The position numbers were made by a program, and so were the translations under genes. Under the pieces are notes generated by a model. That model saw only the letters and a list, made by a program, of their open reading frames with translations. It had not been told where the DNA came from and did not search any database. This document shows positions 7,792 to 16,500 of a DNA stretch of 44,066 bases, piece after piece (positions within the stretch are counted from its first letter, which is position 1; every line of letters starts with the position of its first letter). The stretch comes from a virus. Where the stretch lies: positions 1-44,066 of the IMG/VR virus record IMGVR_UViG_3300030103_005040. One strand, 5' to 3'.

Positions 7792-8115
7792 TTAAAATTT
7801 ACTAATTATAAGTTCTTCAATATATTCTTTAACTTCTTCTTTAGTTGCAACCATTTTGAAACTAAGATCTGCTTGAAATCTTTTAACCTCTTCTCCATCA
7901 TCAAATATTACTATTGTTGGAACTATTGCGATCTTATATTCGCTTTGATTATCATCGTCTTCTATCAACAAACTTTTAGTATCGCAGTCTTTTATTTTAG
8001 AAAACCACTCAACGTTGTTAGCGTCGTTCCAGCCAGCGTTAAAGTGAACCGCTTCAATCTGGCAGTAAGCTGTGGTGCAAATCAAAAGCAGTATTGTGGT
8101 TATAAGCGCTTTCAT
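7792..8115 (-). CDS. secreted thioredoxin-like protein lacking CxxC (107 aa)
   Basis: A signal peptide covers residues 1-18 (hydrophobic LITTILLLICTT, then AYC before Gln19). The rest follows the thioredoxin layout: a first strand AVHFNAGW (residues 22-29), a helix WFSKIKDC, and a cis-Pro-like strand IVPTIVIFDDGEEVKRFQA that closely resembles the VPT-x-x-IF-x-x-G-x-x-V end of thioredoxins. Where a redox-active protein has WCxxC it has GWNDANNVEW, so it cannot carry out dithiol exchange in the usual way. Location should be the periplasm. Its stop/start overlaps bind it to a membrane/coiled-coil gene upstream. It may act as a chaperone-like or binding module; that is inference. Confidence 0.6.
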   Translation of the reverse strand: MKALITTILLLICTTAYCQIEAVHFNAGWNDANNVEWFSKIKDCDTKSLLIEDDDNQSEYKIAIVPTIVIFDDGEEVKRFQADLSFKMVATKEEVKEYIEELIISKF

Positions 8116-8390
8116 TATCTTAACGCGTCAATTTTATCTTCCATGCGTATCATTCGCTCTTCTAGCTTTTTGACATCGTCTCTAGTTTCTATAATAGTAT
8201 TACGTATGTTTTCGTCTTTCATGTTAAACTCCATACGAGTTATATCAGGCTTTGGAAGTTCTTTAGCTTCAGCAATATCAGCTTGTAAAACAAACCACAT
8301 ACTTATAATAGTTGCCATACCAAATCCTATACCTATTAGAGTCTGTATACTAACTTTAAAGCTAGTATTTTCATTTAATTCTTTAGCCAT
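8115..8390 (-). CDS. membrane-anchored coiled-coil protein (91 aa)
   Basis: One transmembrane segment is visible at about residues 13-36 (VSIQTLIGIGFGMATIISMW), followed by a helical, highly charged tail with heptad-like spacing (VKKLEERMIRMEDKIDALR). The layout, short N-terminus in the cytoplasm, one membrane helix and a periplasmic or cytoplasmic coiled coil, resembles inner-membrane spanins and holin-associated phage proteins. No lipoprotein partner was found beside it. One-base overlaps link it to both neighbours. A lysis role is possible; the sequence supports only the membrane topology. Confidence 0.6.
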   Translation of the reverse strand: MAKELNENTSFKVSIQTLIGIGFGMATIISMWFVLQADIAEAKELPKPDITRMEFNMKDENIRNTIIETRDDVKKLEERMIRMEDKIDALR

Positions 8391-8671
8391 TATTTCTCAC
8401 CACATTTTTTGCTAGGGTTACCAACCTGTCTCCAGTCTTGCTTTACCCATGTTCTTAAACTTCCGCCACTACTTGTGCCAGTAACATTACTCTTACTAGA
8501 TCTTTTGTATTTACCAGCCTTACCTGCAGCTCGCTTTGCACGTATGACTGCCTGTCTTTCAGACTGGCTCATACTAGCAATTTTAGCTTTAGGCAGACAC
8601 ACTTTAGTAGTGCCTCCGCCTTTAGCTTTAGTTCGCTTTTTAAAAGGATTATTTGACTGTACAAAAGCCAT
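8390..8671 (-). CDS. basic miniprotein with NNPF motif and C-terminal Cys (93 aa)
   Basis: Starts MAFVQSNNPFKKRTKAKGGG, sharing the Q-x-NNPF-[KP] start with the proteins at 9665-9928 and 10097-10492. The middle (residues 28-60) is a Lys/Arg/Ala-rich helix with SMSQSERQAVIRAKRAAGKA. The C-terminus SLRTWVKQDWRQVGNPSKKC recalls small cysteine-ending proteins of marine phages and giant viruses (DUF5872-type, from memory). Cys25 and the Cys near the C-terminus could bind metal. A strongly positive charge suggests DNA or RNA binding, perhaps packaged in the virion. The start one base after the previous stop supports ATG at 8671. Confidence 0.6.
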   Translation of the reverse strand: MAFVQSNNPFKKRTKAKGGGTTKVCLPKAKIASMSQSERQAVIRAKRAAGKAGKYKRSSKSNVTGTSSGGSLRTWVKQDWRQVGNPSKKCGEK

Positions 8672-8672
8672 G

Positions 8673-8957
8673 TTACTTCTTTTTTAGCTTCATGCCAGAA
8701 GCTTTTTTTAACATAGCCATAGACTTCTTCATCATAGTCGCAGACTTCTTAAGTTTCATAGCAGACTCTTTTTTCAAAGCCATAGCAGACTTTTTCATTT
8801 CCATAGCAGACTTTTTCATTTTAGCTACAGAAGCTTTATCAACAGCTGCTTTAAACTTAGGATTTTTATCTAATTTGCCAGCTGCAGAAGCTGCTTTTAA
8901 ACCTTTGTTAAATTTAGCTGCACTTTTTTTAGCCAGCTTCATAGGACCTTTTTTCAT
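8673..8957 (-). CDS. Lys/Met/Ala heptad-repeat protein, histone H1-like tail (94 aa)
   Basis: After MKKGPMKLAKKSAAKFNKGL and an Ala-rich basic region, residues from about 44 to the end consist of about seven copies of a seven-residue unit of the form M-x-KKSA-M (KMKKSAM, EMKKSAM, ALKKESAM, KLKKSAT and so on). About a third of residues are Lys and almost none acidic. This resembles eukaryotic-like H1 tails and bacterial Lys/Ala-rich nucleoid proteins, so DNA condensation, in the capsid or after ejection, is the likely job. It also carries the GPMK variant of the motif shared with neighbouring miniproteins. The call rests on composition and repeats only. Confidence 0.6.
   Translation of the reverse strand: MKKGPMKLAKKSAAKFNKGLKAASAAGKLDKNPKFKAAVDKASVAKMKKSAMEMKKSAMALKKESAMKLKKSATMMKKSMAMLKKASGMKLKKK
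8680..8835 (-). repeat. 21-bp tandem repeat encoding KKSAM units
   Basis: On the plus strand variants of catagcagactttttcat recur roughly every 21 bases, giving the seven-residue protein repeat of the enclosing gene. Repeat number could vary by slippage or recombination between strains. Confidence 0.7.
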
Positions 8958-8958
8958 T

Positions 8959-9501
8959 TTAAATTTTGTTTTTAATGTGTTTATACATTGAGTTACCTAA
9001 TTTTTCGCCCATTTTACTGTCTGATTTATAGTGGGCGTGGGCAACTCGTCTACTATAAGATATATTTTTACCGGTTTTATTAAAAGCTGATTTAGCTTTA
9101 GGGTATTTATCGCCTAGCACTTTAGCTATTAATACACCTTGTACTGAATGACCTGATGGATATGACGGTGTTTTCATAGACTGCATCTCAATATCTTTCA
9201 TATTGATATTCATTTTTTTAGCCATTACTTTTGGTCTAGGTCTATTAAAGTGTTTCTTAAGTTCTAATATCACAGGCGCTGATTCTTTTATAAGTTTAGC
9301 AGCTGTTTTACTATCATAATCTTCAACTCCGTTGTCTTTAGCTGTTTTTTTAAACGCAGCTTCTATGTCGTCGTTATCTTTTACGAACTTTTTGTTTAAC
9401 GGTATACTTTCAAGCTCTTTAACTTCTTGCATCGTGTCAAAAGTATTATCGCCTGGTGGCTTCATCTTTTTAAACGAAGATATGTCAAAGTCTTTAAACA
9501 T
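8959..9501 (-). CDS. soluble PAP2-family acid phosphatase-like protein (180 aa)
   Basis: All three motifs of the PAP2/class A acid phosphatase superfamily are intact: K-x6-RP at Lys82-Arg89-Pro90, PSGH at 115-118 and SR-x5-H-x3-D at Ser150, Arg151, His157 and Asp161. His157 would be the nucleophile and His118 the general acid. There is no signal peptide and no membrane helix, so the enzyme would act in the cytoplasm or in the virion, unlike most bacterial relatives, which are periplasmic or membrane-bound. Possible substrates are phosphomonoesters, nucleotides or isoprenoid pyrophosphates; none can be chosen from sequence. Residues 1-75 are a charged extension. It lies among basic miniproteins, coupled by a one-base overlap to the gene upstream. 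Confidence 0.8.
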   Translation of the reverse strand: MFKDFDISSFKKMKPPGDNTFDTMQEVKELESIPLNKKFVKDNDDIEAAFKKTAKDNGVEDYDSKTAAKLIKESAPVILELKKHFNRPRPKVMAKKMNINMKDIEMQSMKTPSYPSGHSVQGVLIAKVLGDKYPKAKSAFNKTGKNISYSRRVAHAHYKSDSKMGEKLGNSMYKHIKNKI

Positions 9502-9668
9502 TATTTTCTTTTAGCTGTTTGCATATTAATAAACCAATTAGCTAGCTGCTTGTCTCTTGGTGTAGCTCCTTTTCTGGCTTTTAGCTTACGAGCTTTAGCT
9601 ACAGTTACATCTCCACCGTATAGCTTTGATATTCTAGCTTTCAACACTCCACGATACGCTTTACTCAT
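9501..9668 (-). CDS. 55-aa basic miniprotein
   Basis: ATG at 9668-9666 opens a 55-residue frame that ends TAA at 9503-9501. It overlaps the upstream stop by four bases (ATGA) and the PAP2 start by one base (TAATG), which strongly supports it as a real gene. The sequence starts MSKAYRGVLKARISKLYGGD and ends WFINMQTAKRK, with about a third Lys or Arg and one Trp. It lacks the NNPF start of its neighbours but matches their charge and size. No function is recognised. Confidence 0.65.
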   Translation of the reverse strand: MSKAYRGVLKARISKLYGGDVTVAKARKLKARKGATPRDKQLANWFINMQTAKRK

Positions 9669-9928
9669 TTTTTCTTTAATCTTTTTCTTACGATGTCCAT
9701 AGTCTTACGCATTTTAGCAGCATACTTAGGATCTTTACCTCTTCTAAATACTACTTGTTGATTTAAGCTGCTGATAATCTTTGATAAATTACCTTTACGA
9801 GACTTAATCATCCAACTAGCTAATCCAGATGCTGAAAGACTTTTAAACTTACCTTTAGCGTCAGGCGCGTCTGAGTGCTTAAAGTCACCCATACGTTTTT
9901 TAAATGGATTATTCTTCTGTGTATACAT
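9665..9928 (-). CDS. basic miniprotein with NNPF motif (87 aa)
   Basis: I start it at the ATG at 9928-9926, which overlaps the upstream stop by one base (TAATG) and gives MYTQKNNPFKKRMGDF; an in-frame ATG two codons earlier is less consistent with the operon's pattern. The N-terminal eleven residues nearly repeat those of the protein at 10097-10492. The C-terminal half is a long basic helix ending MDIVRKRLKKK. The middle contains SLSASGLASWMIKSRKGNLS. No enzyme motif is visible. Likely a nucleic-acid-binding virion protein, by composition and context. Confidence 0.6.
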   Translation of the reverse strand: MYTQKNNPFKKRMGDFKHSDAPDAKGKFKSLSASGLASWMIKSRKGNLSKIISSLNQQVVFRRGKDPKYAAKMRKTMDIVRKRLKKK

Positions 9929-10086
9929 TAGCACTTATGTCTAGATGCCCACATATTAGCGTAAGCACTTGGGTATACTTTAAATTTTCTTTTAGCAGCA
10001 GCCTTTTGACAAGGCTTTAGCTTACCTTTCATAGGTGATTTACCTACAACTTTCTGTATTTCTTTGTTTTTTAATTTAAAAGCCAT
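9928..10086 (-). CDS. 52-aa basic Cys-containing miniprotein with YPSAYAN motif
   Basis: The start is placed at ATG 10086-10084, 10 bases after the upstream stop, because the longer in-frame start at 10161 would lie inside the upstream gene and adds residues unlike the family. The protein reads MAFKLKNKEIQKVVGKSPMK and ends with KFKVYPSAYANMWASRHKC. I know that C-terminal motif from small proteins of marine phages and nucleocytoplasmic viruses, where paired Cys may bind metal; here Cys are near residue 26 and at 52. It shares MAFK-x-K and KSP[ML] with the 48-residue protein at 7643-7789. Confidence 0.6.
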   Translation of the reverse strand: MAFKLKNKEIQKVVGKSPMKGKLKPCQKAAAKRKFKVYPSAYANMWASRHKC

Positions 10087-10096
10087 AATATATATA

Positions 10097-10492
10097 TTAA
10101 CAGTTCCATCTTCTTCTAGCAGCTCTACCTCTTTCGCCAGTCCAACCTTTTGATCTTGCACAAAATGATTTTCTACGCTTAGCAGCTTTACTACCTGGCT
10201 TCAACTTTGAAGGCTTAGTAGTTACAGCTGTTTGAAGCTTACTTCCAGGATTATTTCTTTTATATTCTCTAACGCCTTTTTCAGTCATGCCACCACCAGC
10301 AGCAGCTCCTGTAGCGCTTTTGTCTTTAGCTACTTTATTGAAGTTTTTTCCTTTACCTATAGTTCTGCGTGGATCAGCTTTTCGCATAGGAGAATCATCA
10401 AACACTTTTATAGGATTACTAGTTGTTTGAAATGTCCTTCTTCTACCGCAACCTGTTACAGGAAAAGGATTATTTTTTTGCGTATAAGCCAT
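10097..10492 (-). CDS. 131-aa basic Cys-containing protein with NNPF motif
   Basis: Starts MAYTQKNNPFPVTGCGRRR, the clearest copy of the shared N-terminal motif, followed by a DDSPMRKADPRR segment, a Gly/Ala linker (AAAGGGM), and the C-terminal PGSKAAKRRKSFCARSKGW...RRRWNC. The last part matches a short Cys/Arg/Trp signature I recall in small proteins of cyanophages and other marine phages (KSFCAR...RKWNC, perhaps DUF6321). Three Cys could form a metal site. It follows the giant 2408-residue gene by 30 bases and begins the miniprotein cluster. A virion or DNA-compaction role is inference. Confidence 0.65.
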   Translation of the reverse strand: MAYTQKNNPFPVTGCGRRRTFQTTSNPIKVFDDSPMRKADPRRTIGKGKNFNKVAKDKSATGAAAGGGMTEKGVREYKRNNPGSKLQTAVTTKPSKLKPGSKAAKRRKSFCARSKGWTGERGRAARRRWNC

Positions 10493-10522
10493 AGTTAAAG
10501 TATTACTTAATTTACCACCTAT

Positions 10523-13500
10523 TTAATTGTGATGATAGCACAGTTGACTTTTATTAGTTGTACGTATGCTACATCTTTTGCCGCTACTTAATATTCTACG
10601 GCATTGTTTCTTTTTAGCTTTCTTTTCTTCTTTTATTTTTTCTTTAGCCTCTCTGACATCTTTGTACGTGTCAATACCCATCTGCCATTGATTCCAGCCT
10701 AAAGCTACAAATGTTCTTTGCATTGCAGTATTGTCTTCATTAAAAGCCTCTTTTAAATTATCAAGCTTAGTGTAAATCCTGTGTACAGGAGCATTTGTAG
10801 TACCTTCAATTAAAGAAGTTGTCATAGGATAAACTGGATTATCAATATCAAAAGCACCTATTTCTGCCATAACATCTTTATTGTATTTGTAGGTATCAGT
10901 AGCTCTTTTAATTTTTCTAGCTTTACTACCTATTTGTGGCGATAAGTTTAACACTTCTACAAACGTATTAAAGTAGTCGGCTTTATAGCCTTTATCACTT
11001 TCTTTCATAAAGCTTTTAACTACGTTCTTAAATGTAGATACCATAGCACCTTTTACACCAGAACCTCTTAGCCAACCATCAGCCATACTATTAACAAGAC
11101 TTTCTTTTCTTTGTTTATTCTTCACGTCTGCATAATAAAATGTTACGTCAGGATATCTGTACTTGTTTATAGTACCGTCTTTTATTCCTTTAGCATATTC
11201 TTTTTTAACGCTACCAGGCACTTGATCTTCTTCTGGCTCATCTTCTGCAAACAACGCTTGCTGCAAGCTGTAAAATATTAAGCTTTGTATAGCGCCATAA
11301 TAAGCTATTCTTGATAAATGATCTCTAATATTACCGCGTTTATTTGCAATGTTAGTTACAGCTTTTTTAATTATTCTATTATACTGTAGCGGTGTATTTT
11401 GGAAAGCTAGCAATAATCTACCTACAGGTGAAGCTTGCTGCTTAGATATACGATCAGGTCTACTAGACTGCTGAGACTCTTCTGTAATATCTTGGAAATC
11501 TATCATTGCTTGACTTTCAGCTTGATCTTGAGTCATACCTTCTTTAATTAAAGAACTAACTCTATTTCTATAGAAAGCAGCGCCACCAAAAGCAATTGCA
11601 AAACTATCTGCTATTTGCGTTGGTGTAAAACCTATTTTAAGTAAATACGCTAGTGCGTTAGCAGCTCCACCGCCACGGCTTAAACTGTCAGCTAAATCAG
11701 CTGTTTGTATGTCTTGCTGTAATCCAGATCTTCTAACTTTTAGTTGAGGTGAATTAAATAGCATTTTAAAATCTTTAGCAAACTGTGGAGCGTTAGATAT
11801 AGCTTTAGCAAAAGCAAATATATTATTGTCTGTATGATTTATAAAGTTTACAGTAGATATTGTTTGTAATACTGCAGATCGCATGTTAAAAAACATAATA
11901 GCACCAACAGATCCTTGTAACCAGTTTAAAGCTTTGTTAGTCGAAGCATTTTGTCCAGTCGGTCTGTTTTTACCAGTACGCATACGGTAAAGCATATCTT
12001 TTAACGACTCAACGTAATCAGTGCCCATAGCAGCTTCTAGCTTAGCCATTTGGGCTTCGTTATCTAACAACTCGTTTATATTCTCTTGCCACTCTTTAAG
12101 CGCGCCATCTCTATGTACTTTGTTCAAAGAGTTGTACATATCGCCTTTAATACTACTAGCTGTCCAAGTGTCAGTAGGTGCTAAGTATTGATCACCTTCT
12201 ACTTGCAACGACTTTCTAACCTTTAAGGCGTAATCAACCATATCAGCATCATTAGCCACTTTGCTAGCTATAGCTTTACGCTCAGCTGTAGTTAAGCCTG
12301 GCACGTCTAAGTCTTGTAAATCCCATAGATATATTCTTATAGCATCTTCATTGGTAAATTCGTTGTCAAACTTTTTCTTTAATTTTTTAATAACATCTTT
12401 ATGCTCTTTTCTTATTTGAGCATACGACTCCATCATGTTATATTGTATAGAGTTTAGTTTTCTGTAAGCTCTATTAAACGGATCAAAAAATACTTGTTTA
12501 AAAAACTTTACATCAGAGTCACCTTGCGCGCCTTTACCAGCAAGTCTTAGCATTAAACCTTGAAAGTCATCAGCACCTGGCGCAATAAAAAATTCTTTAC
12601 TACCTTTTTTAGCACCTATAATTTTAGCTCTTGCAGGATCTATTTCTTGATCAATACCTACAGTACGCTTAAGTATACTATCGAAATTTTGCTTTTTAGT
12701 TTTACTAAATTTTATTTTAGCTTGCACTGACTTGCCTTTAATGTCTAGCTGATCAAATATGTTTTGTACTGCTTCTACGTTTGTAATAGCGTCGTCTACA
12801 AAGTACATGTCATTATAACCTTCATTAGCGTATTTATCAAGTACCCACATAGCTTTAGCCTCACCAGTACTATTACCTAAACCTGTAATATTTTTTAAAG
12901 GTATATTAACACCTTCAGATTTTAACCAAGCATGTATTGCTTCTGCACTTTCTGGCGCTCTAGCTGTAAGTATAAATACATTATCAGGACCATACTTTTT
13001 AATTTGATTTTTCATTTTAGGTAATAGCGGGCCTGGCTTACCTTTAGTAACTTTATTAAAGTCAGTAAAGTCAAATTCATAACCTTGATTAGCTAAGTCT
13101 TCACCTACAAATGGCCATTGATCAGATAATATTTTTTTTGTTACACCATCTTTAGTCGCTATAATAACATTTTCACTAATACCTACAGTTTCGTCAAAAT
13201 CAAATATACTAGCACCTTTAGTCTTAGAAAAATAAGCCTGTGTTCTAGCTTGATCAGAAGCTTTAGTTATGTTTTGAGCAACGCTTAGCTTTTTTGATTT
13301 TGAAAATTTTATATTAGACTTTACGTTTTTATTGTCTTTTTTATTTAAAAGACTAAAATTTTGAGCCGGTATATCAAGTGCGCTTAACGAAGGTTCTATT
13401 CTTGCGCTAACAGTAACCATACCATTACTTTTTACTTTTCCAAAATCTATTCTTATTTGTAAAGGTATTTCTGTTTTTATATCTTCAGCTTTAGTTAAAC

Positions 13501-16500
13501 CTTCTATTTTAAGGCTAGCATCTTGCATGCTCATGTCAATTAAGCCTCTACCTTTTATATCTATAGCATGACTTGGTTTTAAGCCTTCTTTACCTTGTTT
13601 TTGTTGATATGCTTCAGCGAACTGTTTAAAAGTTATTGTTTGCTCTATGTCGTAAGCAAGATAATGTATATTATTACTACCTCTTACAACCTGTTGAATT
13701 GCTTCGTAACTTATTTCTAAGTTTTCTTTTTCAGTGTAAGAAACAGCATTATTATCAAACTCTTTAGCTACAGTAATTATGTCTTCAAAAACTTTTTTTA
13801 TGTCGTTTTCTATAGCTTTTTGTTTGTCACCATAAACTTCTTTAGATGCAACAACTTTTTTACCTTTTTTATAGTTCACGCTAACAGAAACTCCTCTAGC
13901 AGTATCACCTTTTATTTCTAAAGCTAAAACAACTTTTCCTGTAGTACGATCTATAACTCTAACATCTTGGTTATTATCTGTTTCGCTTGGCTTTTCTACT
14001 ATATAGTTATCAAGTTTCAGTTCTTTAAGCATAGAACTTAATCTTTTACCAGCGATTATTTCGTATTTCTTATGAAGCGCTACATCATCGCCATACTCGT
14101 CTAACTCTGCCTGAGAAATTACTTCATCACTTTGCAAATACTTTTCAAACTGTCTTTTTCTAAACTTATCTTTTACTCTATTTAAAGTTTCTTTATCTGT
14201 ATTTTTAGCAAACTCTAAAAACTTAGCGCTAGCTTCTGAATTACCTGCATTTAAAATTCTAAGACCTTTTCTATAATCGCTTCTTTGTTTAGCTGTTTGG
14301 CTAAATTTAAGGCCAGGCGCTCTATTAACTTTAACAGCAATATCGTTAACCATGACCTCTGTAGCTATATCTGGATTAGCAGCTACAAGTTCTTCCATTA
14401 TTTTAGGCTCTTGCATAGTTTCCATCATAGCGTCTTGAGACAGCTCAGTGACTATCATACGAGATAAACCGTCTTTTCTAGTTCCAAGCGTAGAAGCGCC
14501 AAGCTCATAGCCTAATACTTCTTGCATATTAGTGCCAAAGAAAAATGCTTGAAGTTCTTCTTGGGTAGGCATACGCTTCTCAGATAAAAATACGCCTTCT
14601 TCGCTTTTACCAATAGCATCAGGTGGTAGTTTACCTTGATCAATAGCTTTTTGTATATCCTCCTGCTTTGTAAGTCTTCTAATGGGTACAGTAAATATTT
14701 TTTTACCATCTTTTAATTTACCTTTACCTACAAGACGCTCCATAGCTACTAAATCTTGTACTGTAGAGAAGTCTATTATATTTTCAAAGTTGTTTAAAAC
14801 AAACTGTCTATATGAAGCTCCGCTGCCAATTGACTTTTGAACAATGTTCTTCATGGTCTTCTTTACCATGTTCTCAAAGTTGAGCAAAAACTTGCTAGCT
14901 GTTACGTCAGCCTTAAGCTTTCGTAGAGCTGTTCTAACGCCTTCTCTGACACTTTCTACCTGCGTCTCACCTATTAGTTTAGAACCGTCGTTGTTTTTTA
15001 ACTTATGCCTATATCTTGACTTTAATACGTTTTTATCTTCTTCTGTTTCTTGAGATCTATTTTGAGAATTAACATATAAGAATCCTAAGTTTTCTTCTTC
15101 AAGTTTAGCTAATGTAGGATCAGCTTCACCTTCAACAAGTTCTGCTGCGGTTCTACCAGAGTCGTCTATTGGCGCGTCTAACGACCTACCTGTAACAGTT
15201 TTTTTAGCTGACTTTGCAACATCACCCATTCTAAAGTTAAGACGCTGATTAATATAACCTGATAATCCAAACTTACCTTGTTCTGTACTTTCTTTTTCAG
15301 GATTAAATCCTAAAACATCAGGTATTAATTTAGCTTTAACATCTTCAATATAGTCAGCCATAGGCACGCCGTTAACATTAGCGTCTTCACCTTCAGTATC
15401 TATACCTTGTTTAGCTAATCTAGCTTTTATTAAGCCAGTTAGACCATCGCCATCAATCAAATAGTTGTAAGCTTCTATGTTTGGCCCAGCATCAAACTCT
15501 GCTTTAGTTTTAGCTTTTTGACCAATAGCATCGACTTTGCTTTGTATTTCAGCAGCTTTATTAGATATAGAAGCTTTTGTAGTAGTAGTCTCTTGATCTA
15601 CAGCCGCAAAAGCAGTTGCTCTTTCACCAAGTTTTCCAGCTTTAATATTTTTGTTGTACTCTTTTAAGAAGTTGTAAGCTTGTCTACCATTGCTAAACTC
15701 TTTTCTAAACAAAAAGCTATCTTCGCTAATCAAACCTCTTTCACTAAGTTTTCTTAAAACTTCTTGTATAGCGTTACCTATTTTGCTAAATACACCTTCG
15801 TTAAAAGTTATTTCATTTTTTGCAATAGCGTCAGAAAATACAGTAAACATTTCTTCAGACTGAAACACGGCATCGCCCTCTATACCATAACTGTTTTTAA
15901 GTCTTCTTTCAACAGCTCTTTTTTGCTGTCTAGTAAGCGTGTTCATAAAGCTTTTGCCAAGCTTTGCTCTAGCGTCTGTATCTAATTTTCCAAAAGAATT
16001 ACCTATTATACCATGAAGAAGTTCATGTGAACCTACGGATATAGCGCCTCTTTCACTAGCAACTTCTTTGTTAATATATATTTGATCACCAACAATAAAC
16101 CCATCACTACCAGTAACGTTTTTAGATTCTTTTACCTTACCTTCTTTTAGTAGTTGATTGTATGCTTCTTGAGCAGCGGCATCGTTGTCTAGTACATTTA
16201 CTTTTTTACCTATTTTAGCTCCTTCTTTTTCAGCAAAGCTTATGTTTTTTTCAAGTCTAGCTTCACTAACTTTTTGTTTAGCTTGATCTAAAGAAGCATC
16301 AACTTCTGCGGTTTCGTACTTTTTTAGTATGTTATCTATATCTGACTGTATTCTTTTCTTTTCAGCTTGGCCAGATCTAGTTTTTTTGTCTCCTAATTTT
16401 AAAAGATTTTTTTCTAACTTTAACAACTCAGCTCTATCTTCTACATTTGTTACTCTAGTGTCAAGTTGAGATTCAATTGCAGAGTCTAATCTTATATCAT

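Noticed and set aside
8653-8991. Plus-strand frame with regularly spaced Phe/Ile/Ala/Asp, looking like a multi-pass membrane protein
   Set aside because: It is the antisense of the Lys/Ser/Ala/Met repeat gene; the apparent hydrophobic repeat is the complement of the 21-base coding repeat.
9928-10161. Longer start for the 52-residue miniprotein
   Set aside because: The extra 25 codons lie mostly inside the upstream gene; the internal ATG gives MAFKLK, matching the paralogous start MAFKMK.
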